DNA of 64,000 nucleotides from Tessaracoccus sp. (GTDB taxonomy: Bacteria > Actinomycetota > Actinomycetes > Propionibacteriales > Propionibacteriaceae), in the NCBI RefSeq assembly GCF_016714275.1, contig NZ_JADJNP010000001.1, positions 682,001 to 746,000 on the forward strand. Direction: 5' to 3'. Each line of letters begins with the position of its first letter. The first letter of the stretch is position 1. The position numbers and the translations under genes were made by a program. Below are positions 18,035 to 26,382 of the stretch, one piece after another. Under the pieces are notes generated by a model. The model searched no databases and was not told the origin of the DNA. It saw nothing but the letters and a program-made list of their open reading frames with translations.

Positions 18035-19513
18035 CTACTCCTCCGTGAACGTGAGGCCGTAGCGTCGCAGCTCCTCGACGAGGTCGTCGGGCACCCGCCA
18101 CAGGAGAGAGTCCTTCTCGTCGACCATCGTGACGGGTGTCTGGGTGCTCCAGTACAGCGGCAGAAGACGCCCGGTGGCGTCCGCGAGGACGACCTGGTTC
18201 GCGCCGTCGCGCGTTCCCCAGTCGGCCGACTCGGCCTCGGCGGCAAACCGGCGCCCGAGCTCCGCGGCGAGGGCGGGGTCGAGCGCCGGTCCGCGCTCCG
18301 GGATCGCCCACTCGCCGACGCACGCCCAGCCGCCCACGATGGCGGCCGGGTCGGCAGCGGGTGCGGTGTAGAAGTCGCCCTCGCACTCCGCGGGGCGGTG
18401 GGAGAACGGGGTGGTGCGCAGCCCGTCGAGGGCCTCGCGCCACTGCGACGCCGCCTCTCCTGTCGGCATCCAGGTCCCGGACAGTCCGTCGCCTTCAGCG
18501 TCCGAGACGATCGCGCCCGCCGCGTCGACAAGGAAGGTCACCGGGTCCCCATGCTCGTTGAGGAGCACGAGGTACGGGAGCCCGCGCGGCACGTCGCCCC
18601 ACCCGTCGCGCGGCATGACCTCGGCGTCGGCCAGCGCGGCGACGAACTCGGCGGGCAGCGGATGCGAGACCGTCTGCCCGTCGAAGCCGACCGAATCCGC
18701 GGCCAACCCGCAGACGACGCCGCGCACGACCTCCGCGCGGCCGACGCGGAGGAACGATGTGATCCCCGTCGGATCCTGCCAGCCCGCAGGGTAGGTGCGG
18801 CAGAGGTCGACGTCGTCGGTGAACGCCGGCGCGGAGGCACGCTGGTCGGCCCAGTAGCCCTTGAGGGTCTCGAGCAGGGCCGCGCCACCCGTCCGTGCGT
18901 CCCAGCCCCCGACCCACTCGCAGTTCACCGTTTCGGCGGAGACTGCAGACCTCGCCCCGTCGTGGTACTCGACGACCACGGTGTAGACCAGACCGCCCAC
19001 CTGCGTGCACGCGTTCTGCGTCAATCCGGGGAGTGCGTTGATGGCATCGACGACGCGGTCCGGCGCCGTGGTCAGCGGCTCGACCGGCCCCATCCCGACG
19101 AGTCGACCGAACCCGCCGTTCCCGCCGCACAGCCACACCTGCTGCGCGCCGGAGGCCAGGTTCCGTGAGGCAGGCAGGTCCTCGACGGCGAGCGCACCGG
19201 ACAGCAGATCCGCGCAGGCGCCCCGCACCAGCGCGCCCTGGCCCGGCGCGGTGTCGGGCACGCTCGGCGACGGCGTCGGCGAGGTCGGCGAGACCGAGGA
19301 CGGAACCGATGGCGAGGGCGTCGCGAACGTCACCGGTGAGGTTCGCGGCAGCAGCGTCGCCCCCATCGCGGCGGCTACGACGAGCACGATGGCCGCGCCG
19401 GCTCCCACCCGACGTCGGCTAGCCCGTCGTCGGCCGACCTCTGCCCATGCCGAGATGTCGGCGGGCGGAGGCGTGGATGCCTTGAGGGCGGCACGGAGCT
19501 CAGATTCGTTCAT
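18035..19513 (-). CDS. Membrane protein encoded with an ECF sigma factor, putative anti-sigma
   Basis: The 492-residue protein has a short cytosolic N-terminus (1-36), one membrane helix (about 37-56), a Pro/Ser/Thr-rich linker and a large extracytoplasmic domain with several cysteines. The ATG overlaps the sigma gene stop (ATGA), so the two are translationally coupled. By position and topology it may hold or tune the sigma factor. It lacks the zinc anti-sigma HxxxCxxC motif, so the assignment is inference. No family name is recognised for the outer domain. Confidence 0.75.
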   Translation of the reverse strand: MNESELRAALKASTPPPADISAWAEVGRRRASRRRVGAGAAIVLVVAAAMGATLLPRTSPVTFATPSPSVPSSVSPTSPTPSPSVPDTAPGQGALVRGACADLLSGALAVEDLPASRNLASGAQQVWLCGGNGGFGRLVGMGPVEPLTTAPDRVVDAINALPGLTQNACTQVGGLVYTVVVEYHDGARSAVSAETVNCEWVGGWDARTGGAALLETLKGYWADQRASAPAFTDDVDLCRTYPAGWQDPTGITSFLRVGRAEVVRGVVCGLAADSVGFDGQTVSHPLPAEFVAALADAEVMPRDGWGDVPRGLPYLVLLNEHGDPVTFLVDAAGAIVSDAEGDGLSGTWMPTGEAASQWREALDGLRTTPFSHRPAECEGDFYTAPAADPAAIVGGWACVGEWAIPERGPALDPALAAELGRRFAAEAESADWGTRDGANQVVLADATGRLLPLYWSTQTPVTMVDEKDSLLWRVPDDLVEELRRYGLTFTEE

Positions 19514-20034
19514 GATCGGTCCTCTCCCTCGGTGAGGTGCGGAGATATGCGCAGGGCGGCGAGCCCGCGGCTGACGTGCGAGGTGACCGTGCCCGCGGGC
19601 ATCCGCAGCAGGTCCGCGACCTCCTTGGTGGGACGGTCCTCGAAGTAGCGCAGCACGATCACGGCGCGCTGGACGCGCGGCAGGGCAGCGAGCGCGCGGG
19701 CAATATCAGCGGCGCGGGCAGGGTCTCCCTCAGCTGCGACAGGTGCTTCCGGCGGGGCATCGGAGGGCACCTCCGAGCGCCACTGCAGACGACGCCACCA
19801 GGACACGAAGGTCCGGTAGAGCGTGGTGCGGACATAAGCTTCGAAGTGGCGATCGTTGTCGAACGCGTTGTACCTGCCGTAGGTCTTCGACAGCGCGGTC
19901 TGGACAAGGTCTTCCGCGTAGTGAGCATCGCCGGTCAGCAGCCAGGCGGCGTGGTGGAGCGACGCCGCGCGCTCGGCGACGAAGTCGTCGAAGCCCGAAC
20001 CGGCCCGGCTCACGGGTTCCACGGCAGCCTCCAT
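19510..20034 (-). CDS. SigE-family ECF RNA polymerase sigma factor
   Basis: The 174-residue protein has region 2 (GFDDFVAERAASLHHAAWLL and AEDLVQTALSKTY) and region 4 (LPRVQRAVIVLRYFEDRPTK, then AGTVTSHVSRGLAAL). FVSWWRRLQWRSE between them is characteristic of the actinobacterial SigE family. It is the first gene of a two-gene operon with the membrane protein that overlaps its stop. A GAAGGGG stretch lies immediately before the ATG. Confidence 0.93.
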   Translation of the reverse strand: MEAAVEPVSRAGSGFDDFVAERAASLHHAAWLLTGDAHYAEDLVQTALSKTYGRYNAFDNDRHFEAYVRTTLYRTFVSWWRRLQWRSEVPSDAPPEAPVAAEGDPARAADIARALAALPRVQRAVIVLRYFEDRPTKEVADLLRMPAGTVTSHVSRGLAALRISPHLTEGEDRS

Positions 20035-20082
20035 ACCCCTTCAGACGCGCCGGGCCATCCGGTTCGCTGCAAGGGCCCTGGC

Positions 20083-21774
20083 TCAGCGCCTCTTTCCGGT
20101 GCCGAAGAGGCCGCGGATGATCTCCCTGCCCGCGGTGCGGACCAAGTCCTTGAACACCGTCGACTTGGTCACCTGCTCCATCAGCGTGGGGTTCTCCTTC
20201 TCCCACTTGCGGCGCGCCGCCTCCGCCGCCTTGGCCTCTTTCTCGGCCTGCGCGCGGGCGCGCGCGGCTTCGCGGTCGAGACGCGCCAGCTCCGCGTCGG
20301 CCTCGCGCTCGATGCGCTGGCGCTCCTTCTCGGCCGCCGCATCGGCCTTGTCCCTGGCGATCCGCTCCTTCTCGGCCGCGGCCTCCGCCGCCAGGCGTTC
20401 CTTCTCGAGGCGCTCGGCCTCGGCACGAGCGGCGCCCTCGTTCAGCTTCGCGCTCAGGATCTCGTAGGCCGACTCCCGGTCGATCGGCGTGCCGTACCGC
20501 TCGGACAGCGGCGAGGCCGCGACGGCGGCCCGCATCGTCTCCTCCGGCGTCGGGGCCATCAGCGACGTCGGGGCCCAGATGCGCGTGCGCGCCACCGGCG
20601 TGGGGGCACCCTTCTCGCTCATGACCGTGACGATCGCCTCGCCGGTGCCGAGTTGCTGCAGCACCTGCTCCAGGTCGTAGCCGGAGTTCGGGTAGGTGGC
20701 GACGGTGGCCCGCAGCGCCTTCGCGTCGTTCGGGGTGTGCGCGCGGAGCTGGTGCTGGACGCGCGAGCCGAGCTGCGCGAGGACGTCGTCGGGCACATCC
20801 TTGGGAGTCTGGGTGACGAAGAACACGCCGACGCCCTTCGAGCGGATGAGCCGCACCGTCTGGGTGATGGCCGAGAGGAACGCCTTGGAGGCGTCGTTGA
20901 ACAGCAGGTGTGCCTCGTCGAAGAAGAACACGAGCTTGGGTTTCTCGATGTCGCCGACCTCGGGCAGCGACTCGAACATGTCGGCCAGCAGCCACATCAG
21001 GAAGGTCGAGAACAGCGCGGGCCGGCTCGCGAGTTGCGGCAGCTCCAGCAGGGAGACGACGCCGCGGCCGTCGGATGCCGTGCGGAGCAACTCCGACGAG
21101 TCGAACTCGGGCTCGCCGAAGAACGCGTCGCCGCCCTGGTCGGCGAGGGTTACGAGCGCTCGCAGGATGACGCCCGCCGTCGCGGTGGAGACGCCCCCGA
21201 TGCCTTTCAGCTCGGCCTTGCCCTCGTCGGAGGTGAGGAACTTCAGCAGCTCGATCAGGTCTTTGAGATCAAGCAGCGGGAGCCCCGCCTTGTCGGAGTA
21301 ATGAAAGACGAGGCCGAGCGATGACTCCTGCACCTGGTTGAGGCCCAGCACCTTTGACAGCAGGATGGGGCCGAACGAGGCGACGGTGGCGCGCAGCGGG
21401 ATGCCGATTCCCTCGCCTCCCAGCGCGTAGAACTCGGTAGGGAAGCCGGTCGGCTGCCAGTCCTGGCCCTGCGCGGCGGTGCGCGCCAGGAGCTTCTCGC
21501 TCGGCTCCCCCGGGGAAGCCATGCCGCTGAGATCGCCCTTGATGTCGGCCGCGAACACCGGAACGCCGGCGTTGCTCAACGCCTCGGCCATCACCTGCAG
21601 CGTCTTCGTCTTGCCCGTTCCCGTCGCCCCGGCGACGAGGCCGTGGCGGTTGAACATCGCGACAGGAATGCGGATCGGGGCATCGAGAACAGGGGCGTCG
21701 TCGAGCGCGACGCCGAGGGTCGCGGTCTCGCCCTCGAAGGCGTATCCGCTCCTGATCAGGTCAATCTGGCTCAC
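20083..21774 (-). CDS. HerA-like ATPase, DUF853 family (YjgR-like)
   Basis: The 563-residue protein has Walker A AGATGTGKTKTL (residues 48-59), Walker B KLVFFFDEAHLLF and sensor VGVFFVTQTPKDVPDDV. After about residue 440 comes a long Ala/Glu/Lys/Arg coiled coil (to about 525), then a short basic tail FGTGKRR. It belongs to the HerA/FtsK-like group, ring ATPases that move DNA; the YjgR branch has no defined role. The start is GTG 21774 with GGAAAGG upstream. It is not paired with NurA, unlike true HerA. Confidence 0.9.
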   Translation of the reverse strand: MSQIDLIRSGYAFEGETATLGVALDDAPVLDAPIRIPVAMFNRHGLVAGATGTGKTKTLQVMAEALSNAGVPVFAADIKGDLSGMASPGEPSEKLLARTAAQGQDWQPTGFPTEFYALGGEGIGIPLRATVASFGPILLSKVLGLNQVQESSLGLVFHYSDKAGLPLLDLKDLIELLKFLTSDEGKAELKGIGGVSTATAGVILRALVTLADQGGDAFFGEPEFDSSELLRTASDGRGVVSLLELPQLASRPALFSTFLMWLLADMFESLPEVGDIEKPKLVFFFDEAHLLFNDASKAFLSAITQTVRLIRSKGVGVFFVTQTPKDVPDDVLAQLGSRVQHQLRAHTPNDAKALRATVATYPNSGYDLEQVLQQLGTGEAIVTVMSEKGAPTPVARTRIWAPTSLMAPTPEETMRAAVAASPLSERYGTPIDRESAYEILSAKLNEGAARAEAERLEKERLAAEAAAEKERIARDKADAAAEKERQRIEREADAELARLDREAARARAQAEKEAKAAEAARRKWEKENPTLMEQVTKSTVFKDLVRTAGREIIRGLFGTGKRR

Positions 21775-21826
21775 GAGGACTACCTTTCCACATCCTCATT
21801 GCGTTTTGGCAGGCTAGTCTGGGCCC

Positions 21827-22120
21827 GTGATCTTCAAGAGAGTCGGCGACACGCGCCCGTACCCGGACCACGGCTACACGCAGAAGCAGTGGATCGCTAT
21901 TGCTCCGCATCAGGTGCGGCTCGATGAACTTGTGACCACCAAGCGCACCCTCGACCTCGAAGCCCTCTTGGAGGAGGACTCCACCTTCTACGGCGATCTC
22001 TTCGCCCACGTCGTCGCCTACCGCGGCGAGATGTATCTCGAGGACGGGCTGCATCGTGCGCTCCGGGCCGCGCTGCAACAGCGCCAGACGATGCACGCGC
22101 GAGTGCTGGAATTGAGCTGA
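21827..22120 (+). CDS. Conserved actinobacterial small protein (VapB-like annotation)
   Basis: The 97-residue protein begins MIFKRVGDTRPYPDHGYT and ends ALQQRQTMHARVLEL. This family is widespread in actinobacteria and is often labelled VapB-family antitoxin, but no PIN toxin lies next to it here, so I doubt a toxin-antitoxin role. The start is GTG 21827; TAGTCT at 21815-21820 lies 6 nt upstream, so the mRNA is probably leaderless. It sits 1 nt before the LytR_C gene, as one unit. Confidence 0.85.
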   Translation: MIFKRVGDTRPYPDHGYTQKQWIAIAPHQVRLDELVTTKRTLDLEALLEEDSTFYGDLFAHVVAYRGEMYLEDGLHRALRAALQQRQTMHARVLELS

Positions 22121-22121
22121 C

Positions 22122-22658
22122 ATGCGCATCTTCCGCCTCATCGCCACCCCGATCATCATGCTGGGCCTGCTGGCCGTGCTCGTCTGGGGAGTCATGTGGG
22201 GGTGGAAGGAACTCACGGCCCCGCTGCCGACCCCGACGCCGACCCCGTGCGTGACGACATCGGCCGACGTCGTCACCCCCGAGCAGGTATCCCTGCGCGT
22301 GTTCAACGGCGGCTTCACCTCCGGACTCGCCTCCCGCGAGGCGCAGCGGATGCGCGACAAAGACTTCACCGTGATCAAGGTGGACAACGTGGAGGAACGC
22401 ATCACCTCTCCCGTGGTGCGCGGTAACAAGCGTGAGGAGCCGTCGATGACGCTCGTGGCGTCGTACTACGAGAACGTCACGCTGGAGTTCGACGACCGGG
22501 TCGACGGCACCGTCGACCTTCTCCTGGGCAGCGAGAAGCCCGAGCCGGTCAAGAAGCCGCTGAAGAAGGTCGAGACCGGGGGCAGCCTGTGCGTCATGGC
22601 CACCACGACTCCCTCCGTTAAGCCGTCTCCCAGCCCCAGCGCCAGCCAGGAGCCGTGA
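22122..22658 (+). CDS. Membrane-anchored LytR_C domain protein
   Basis: The 178-residue protein has one N-terminal membrane helix (about residues 9-28), a Thr/Pro linker, then the LytR C-terminal domain VSLRVFNGGFTSGLASREAQ (about residues 57-76) with its alternating strands. The C-terminus is a Pro/Ser-rich tail. The domain occurs at the end of LytR-CpsA-Psr proteins and alone; it probably acts at the outer face in cell-wall assembly. It begins 1 nt after the previous stop, so the pair is an operon. Confidence 0.88.
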   Translation: MRIFRLIATPIIMLGLLAVLVWGVMWGWKELTAPLPTPTPTPCVTTSADVVTPEQVSLRVFNGGFTSGLASREAQRMRDKDFTVIKVDNVEERITSPVVRGNKREEPSMTLVASYYENVTLEFDDRVDGTVDLLLGSEKPEPVKKPLKKVETGGSLCVMATTTPSVKPSPSPSASQEP

Positions 22659-22748
22659 GCTTCTCACGCGGCACTACATGGAGGCTGCTCAGCCTCCCGT
22701 CACACGCGACCGCAGTTGAGCTTTACCTCGCCATCAGATCGAGTCATT

Positions 22749-22764
22749 TGTGACATCTGTCGCA
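22749..22764. promoter_or_regulatory. Candidate operator before the HTH gene
   Basis: TGTGACA-TC-TGTCGCA is an inverted repeat with 6 of 7 pairs. It lies 12 nt before a TAGGCT -10 box (22776-22781) that is 4 nt before the ATG at 22786. Its position suits autoregulation by the HTH protein. Confidence 0.45.
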
Positions 22765-22785
22765 TCTATATCATCTAGGCTTGCC

Positions 22786-23181
22786 ATGCAGACTCTCACC
22801 ACTCGCAACATCCCCACTGAACAGCTCGACGCGCTTGAGCAGTACGCCACCGCCGCACCCGTCGAGCTTCGCGAACTCCTGCTCAGCCTGGGCCGCTGCG
22901 TCCGCGACGGAGACGAGATCGTCGTCATCGACGACTCACAGACCCTGACGCCCAACCAAGCCGCAGAGCGACTCGGAATGAGCCGCGGCCACCTGTACAA
23001 GCTGCTCGACCGCGGCGAGATCCCGTTCCACCGCGTCGGCCGCGACCGCCGCATACGAGTGCACGACATCGTCGAGTTCGAGGAACAACGCCAGCGTGAC
23101 CGCCGCGAACTCGCCGAGCGCTTCGCGCACCAGCAGCAGACCGCAACCGCTGCCGACGACGAGATCGCCGATCTCCTCTAG
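22786..23181 (+). CDS. Excisionase-family (helix-turn-helix 17) DNA-binding protein
   Basis: The 131-residue protein has an alpha-helical N-terminus and a MerR/excisionase-type helix-turn-helix, LTPNQAAERLGMSRGHLYKL followed by DRGEIPFHRVGRDRRI. A charged, glutamine-rich C-terminus follows. Proteins of this layout commonly act as antitoxin-like repressors of a gene just downstream. The downstream frame (23221 onward) is frameshifted, so the pair is probably decayed. The ATG at 22786 was chosen because of the -10 box 4 nt upstream; an earlier GTG would include the operator. Confidence 0.82.
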   Translation: MQTLTTRNIPTEQLDALEQYATAAPVELRELLLSLGRCVRDGDEIVVIDDSQTLTPNQAAERLGMSRGHLYKLLDRGEIPFHRVGRDRRIRVHDIVEFEEQRQRDRRELAERFAHQQQTATAADDEIADLL

Positions 23182-23220
23182 CCCACGCGGGCTGTCAGAG
23201 GCAGCGGGCACAACGGCGGC

Positions 23221-23882
23221 GTGCGTAATCGACGAGCTCGCCCCACGCTCCGGCTCCTCCGCGAGGACCTAGCGGCGGACTGGAGATCGCCTCACGCCAA
23301 GCGATTGCTGGAGGACGGTGATCTCACCGCGCTACACCCGTTGAGCCGGCTTCCGCACCCGATCATCGAGAAGGCTGCCGAGTCGTTTGGGCCCGACCCC
23401 AACCAGGACAACTTCGTTGGGCCGATTCACAGCTCAACGAAGCTCCCTCTGCTGGAGATTGAACTCGGCCAATGGCGCGGCGGCGTGTGGCGCGACGACC
23501 AGTCAGGAACACTCGCCTCCTCAGGCAGGAGACCGCCGCTCGCATCCGCATGGCCTGGGAACTCAGCATTCAGCAGACATGCGCGCAGGCCCTCCTTGCG
23601 GCGACCGACGGCGGCACCCCGCGCGTCGAGATCATGCATCCAGTTGCCTCGCAGGACGCCATGGCCTGGGTTGAGATCTCGATCACCGAGGTCCGCGACG
23701 ACGGAATCCCCACAGATGAACTCGTAGTGGAAGTCACGCCACGCAGAGAACTCGCCGGGAGCGGCCTGCACTGGCAGCTCATCACACGAGTCCTCATCTC
23801 TATTGATCCACCCGAGCAGAACTGGGACCGATACAAGGACACCTTCTCGACGATAGGCGAGCCCGGCACATGGAAGTCTTGA
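23221..23882 (+). pseudogene. Frameshifted partner gene of the HTH protein
   Basis: A GTG-started frame runs sensibly from 23221 (RPTLRLLREDLAADWRSPHA onward, then GQWRGGVWRDD) until about 23500. The same protein then continues one frame over: VRNTRLLRQETAARIRMAWE to GEPGTWKS and TGA 23880-23882. Together they would make about 220 residues. The GQWRG(G/A)xWRDD segment followed by a VRxLxxxG-like helix recalls actinobacterial proteins coded after HTH antitoxin-like genes. One indel near 23500 (or a sequencing error) separates the halves. Toxin function is only inferred from position. Confidence 0.7.
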
Positions 23883-24101
23883 GCCGCCGAGCTTGCGAGG
23901 CTCACCCAAACGGGGGAACTCGCGCAGTCGATCCCAGGTGCGGAGAGCCACTACACCCATCGGAAGGACTTGACCGGACGCACCGTGACCGGCCGTGCCG
24001 TGAGATCGCTCTGCGGCATCTACTTCGTCCCAGCCCAGGACCACCAGAAACTACCCCCATGCGCAACTTGCCAGGAAAGACTGGCTGAGCTACCCCCGTA
24101 G
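23883..24101 (+). pseudogene. DUF3039-like zinc-knuckle remnant without a start codon
   Basis: In the frame of the upstream TGA the DNA continues for 72 codons to TAG 24099-24101 with good coding sense. It reads TQTGELAQSIPGAESHYTHR, a TGRAVRSLCGIYFVP segment, then CATCQERLAEL. The pattern SHY, TGxxVxxLCG, C-x2-C resembles the small actinobacterial DUF3039 proteins. No ATG, GTG or TTG gives the full domain, so it is either the 3' end of the preceding broken gene (read past a new TGA) or a decayed small gene. Confidence 0.5.
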
Positions 24102-24186
24102 GCTTGCCCGTTTCCCGCGATAGTTCGACTTCCAAGCGCGCCCCGTCGCGGCCCTGCGGGGACCGGGCGGGACCCCTTGAACGGAA

Positions 24187-24216
24187 CGAACCCCCGGTCT
24201 TGCGACCGAGGGTTCG
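24187..24216 (-). terminator. Hairpin terminator downstream of tRNA-Ser(CGA)
   Basis: CGAACCCCCGGTC and GACCGAGGGTTCG can form a 13-bp stem with one mismatch around a TTGC loop. It lies 17 nt beyond the 3' end of the tRNA on the reverse strand. There is no U tract, common for actinobacterial terminators. Confidence 0.55.
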
Positions 24217-24232
24217 AGTAACCATCGACTGG

Positions 24233-24317
24233 CGGTGATGGAGGGATTTGAACCCCCGGTAGGTTGCCCTACTCTCGCTTTCGAGGCGAGCTCATTCGGC
24301 CGCTCTGACACATCACC
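24233..24317 (-). tRNA. tRNA-Ser (anticodon CGA)
   Basis: The 85-nt cloverleaf has acceptor stem GGTGATG/CATCACC, discriminator G, a long variable arm typical of serine tRNAs, the T-arm GGGGGTTCAAATCCC, and CTCGAAA as the anticodon loop, giving CGA. The 3' CCA is not encoded (GCC follows). It reads UCG codons. Confidence 0.96.
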
Positions 24318-24406
24318 GTGTTCCATGTTACCGACGCTCGCGCGCCGAGGCGAATCGGCACGGGGGCCGGGCGGGAGGCGATCCGCTGACCCTCTAGAGT
24401 TGGCCG

Positions 24407-25582
24407 GTGCGCGATTTTCTGGCACTCCTCAAGCTCCCCGGCCTCGGGCTCGTGATCACCACCCAGCTGATCGCGCGGTTTCCCGCGGGCATGTACTCGC
24501 TCGGCATCCTGATGCTGGTCGAGCACCGCATGGGCACCTACACGGCGGCCGGGTTGGTGCTCGCCGCGTTCTCTGTCGGCACCGCCGTCGCTGGGCCCAT
24601 CGTGTCGCGGCAGCTCAGCCGGTTCGGGACGACGCAGGTGCTGCTTGTCACGCTCGCGATCTCGGTGGCCGCCGTCATCGCGCTGGTCCTCGCCCCGCTC
24701 ACCTTGACGGGAATGATGGCGCTCGGTGCCGTCAGCGGGGCCGCGATGCCGCCGGTGGTACCCGCCGTGCGGACGCTGTACCCGCACCTGGCGCCGTCGC
24801 GCCTGCTCACGCCGCTGTTCAACCTGGACGCGGCCCTGCAGGAACTGATCTGGGTGATCGGTCCGGTAGCGATCACGCTTCTCGTCGCCGGCCTCGGCAC
24901 CACGACGGCGCTGCTGGTCGTCGCCGGCGTCCAGATCGTCGGCGGGCTCGTGTTCGCGCTGGTCCCCCTGGTCAGGAACACCAAGATCCCGGCCACCAAC
25001 CGACGGCTGGGCGGGGTCATGCGCAACCACTCCGTCGTCCTGATGGTCGTGACGTCGCTGCTGCTCATCGGGGGCTTCTCGGCGATGGAGGCCGCCGTCG
25101 TCGCAACTCTGGGCGAGGGATCGCTCTCCGTCGGGCTCGTGCTGGCGATCTGCTCGATCGGCTCACTGTTCGGCGGCCTGTACGCGGGCAACCGGCCACT
25201 GACCCGCTGGTCGTTGGCCATCCGGATGGGGGTTGTCGCACTGGGTTTCGGCGCGGCGGTCGCCCTGGCAGAGGGGTTCTGGGGTCTCTCCCTCGCGTTG
25301 TTCGTCGCCGGTCTCGGTTGCGCGCCGGCGCTAGCCGCGGTGTCGTCGGTGATCGCCGGCAGCGTCGACTTCGCCGACACCGCGGAGGCCTACGGTTGGG
25401 TGGGCACCGGGCAACTGCTGGGCGCGTCGGTCGGCTCGGCGGCGGCAGGCATCGCCATCGACCATGTCGGCGGCCCCGGCGGTCTGATGGTCAGCGTCGT
25501 GGTGGTGACGCTGTCGGTGCTCATTGCGGTCGTCTTCCGCCGCGCGCAGCCCGACCTGAGGCACCTCGTCACCAGCCATTGA
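24407..25582 (+). CDS. MFS transporter
   Basis: The 391-residue protein is hydrophobic throughout with about 12 membrane helices. Starts such as FLALLKLPGLGLVITTQLIA and the repeated small-residue helices are typical of the major facilitator superfamily, perhaps the drug-efflux or sugar-efflux branch. The start is GTG 24407, with TAGAGT (24395-24400) 6 nt upstream and no Shine-Dalgarno, so the mRNA is probably leaderless. No substrate can be assigned. It converges on tadA across a strong inverted repeat. Confidence 0.88.
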   Translation: MRDFLALLKLPGLGLVITTQLIARFPAGMYSLGILMLVEHRMGTYTAAGLVLAAFSVGTAVAGPIVSRQLSRFGTTQVLLVTLAISVAAVIALVLAPLTLTGMMALGAVSGAAMPPVVPAVRTLYPHLAPSRLLTPLFNLDAALQELIWVIGPVAITLLVAGLGTTTALLVVAGVQIVGGLVFALVPLVRNTKIPATNRRLGGVMRNHSVVLMVVTSLLLIGGFSAMEAAVVATLGEGSLSVGLVLAICSIGSLFGGLYAGNRPLTRWSLAIRMGVVALGFGAAVALAEGFWGLSLALFVAGLGCAPALAAVSSVIAGSVDFADTAEAYGWVGTGQLLGASVGSAAAGIAIDHVGGPGGLMVSVVVVTLSVLIAVVFRRAQPDLRHLVTSH

Positions 25583-25626
25583 CGGTGCGAGCCCGCGCAC
25601 TCGCCCAGCGCCGACCCGGATGGCGT

Positions 25627-25695
25627 ACACAAATCTGCGTATACGTGCTCAGCTGTGCAATGCGTACAGCTTGAGCGCGCATACGCAGACTTATG
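25627..25695. terminator. Long imperfect inverted repeat between convergent genes
   Basis: An arm of about 31 nt around AAATCTGCGTATACGTGCTC is mirrored by TTGAGCGCGCATACGCAGAC with few mismatches and a 3-4 nt loop. It lies between the MFS gene and tadA and touches the tadA stop at 25691-25693. It probably ends transcription from both sides. Confidence 0.6.
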
Positions 25696-26149
25696 TTCGG
25701 CGTTGTGCGAAAAAGGCCTCTAGCGGCGCGGCGCACTCGGCGGTGAGGACCCCGGAGACGACCTCCGGGCGGTGGTTCAGCCTCGGGTCGCGGACGACGT
25801 CCCACAGCGACGACACCGCCCCCGCCTTCTCGTCGAACGCGCCGAACACGAGCCGCTCCAGGCGCGCACCCACGATGGCCCCTGCGCACATGGTGCACGG
25901 CTCGAGGGTGACGACGATCGTGCAGCCCTCGAGGCGCCACTCGCCGACGGCCTCGGCGGCCCGGCGGATCGCGACGATCTCGGCGTGCGCCGTCGGGTCG
26001 CCGTGCAACTCGCGTTCGTTGCCCGCGCGGGCCAGAACCTCGCCGTCGGCCCCGAGGACCACCGCGCCGATGGGCACGTCGTCGTGGAGCGCTGCGGCCT
26101 CAGCCTCGGCGAGCGCCATCCGCATCGCGGAGTGCCAGCGAGTGCCCAT
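25691..26149 (-). CDS. tadA: tRNA-specific adenosine deaminase
   Basis: The 152-residue enzyme turns A34 of tRNA-Arg(ACG) into inosine. It has the zinc-site motifs HAEIVAIRRAAE (H and catalytic E) and PCTMCAGAIV, with VPIGAVVLG before them. The ATG at 26149 gives the normal length; longer frames run back through the tRNA-Arg gene and are not coding. Its substrate tRNA-Arg(ACG) is encoded just upstream on the same strand, a telling neighbour. A tadA-associated protein gene is at 32264. Confidence 0.95.
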   Translation of the reverse strand: MGTRWHSAMRMALAEAEAAALHDDVPIGAVVLGADGEVLARAGNERELHGDPTAHAEIVAIRRAAEAVGEWRLEGCTIVVTLEPCTMCAGAIVGARLERLVFGAFDEKAGAVSSLWDVVRDPRLNHRPEVVSGVLTAECAAPLEAFFAQRRT

Positions 26150-26202
26150 GACGCCACGACCTTCGGAGGTCCTCTGAGCTACGGATCTCAGACCGGAAGC
26201 GT

Positions 26203-26234
26203 GAAACAAAAAGAGCCCCGGCCGAAGCCGGGGC
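26203..26234 (-). terminator. Rho-independent terminator of tRNA-Arg
   Basis: On the reverse strand GCCCCGGC-TTCG-GCCGGGGC is followed by TCTTTTTGTTTC. The perfect 8-bp stem, UUCG loop and U tract make a textbook terminator right after tRNA-Arg(ACG). Confidence 0.92.
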
Positions 26235-26237
26235 GCC

Positions 26238-26313
26238 TGGCGCGCTCGGAGGGACTCGAACCCCCAACCTTCTGATCCGTAGTCAGATGCTCTATCCGTT
26301 GAGCCACGAGCGC
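26238..26313 (-). tRNA. tRNA-Arg (anticodon ACG)
   Basis: The 76-nt cloverleaf has acceptor GCGCTCG/CGAGCGC, discriminator G, encoded CCA, anticodon loop CTACGGA and T-arm GGGGGTTCGAGTCCC. Its A34 is the substrate of TadA, encoded immediately downstream. Confidence 0.97.
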
Positions 26314-26382
26314 TTGGGCGAAAAGAAACTATACAGGGCATTCGGAGGAGTCGGCAAACGAGCGCCGCACGCGCTCATCGGA

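Noticed and set aside
18035..19513. Zinc-binding anti-sigma factor
   Set aside because: No HxxxCxxC motif; only the gene overlap and membrane topology support an anti-sigma role.
21827..22120. VapB antitoxin of a toxin-antitoxin pair
   Set aside because: The family label exists, but no PIN gene is adjacent and the neighbour is a LytR_C envelope protein; kept as a conserved small protein.
23870..24088. ATG-started forward frame of 72 codons
   Set aside because: Composition is random-like; the neighbouring frame carries the conserved cysteines, so this one is a shadow.
24187..24317. attL/attR-type duplication at tRNA-Ser(CGA)
   Set aside because: ACCGGGGGTTC is shared by the tRNA T-arm and the hairpin after it, but 11 nt in a GC-rich hairpin is too little, and no integrase gene is near.
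26150..26341. N-terminal extension of tadA through the tRNA-Arg gene
   Set aside because: The added 64 codons are antisense-free tRNA sequence read as protein; normal TadA length is reached from ATG 26149.
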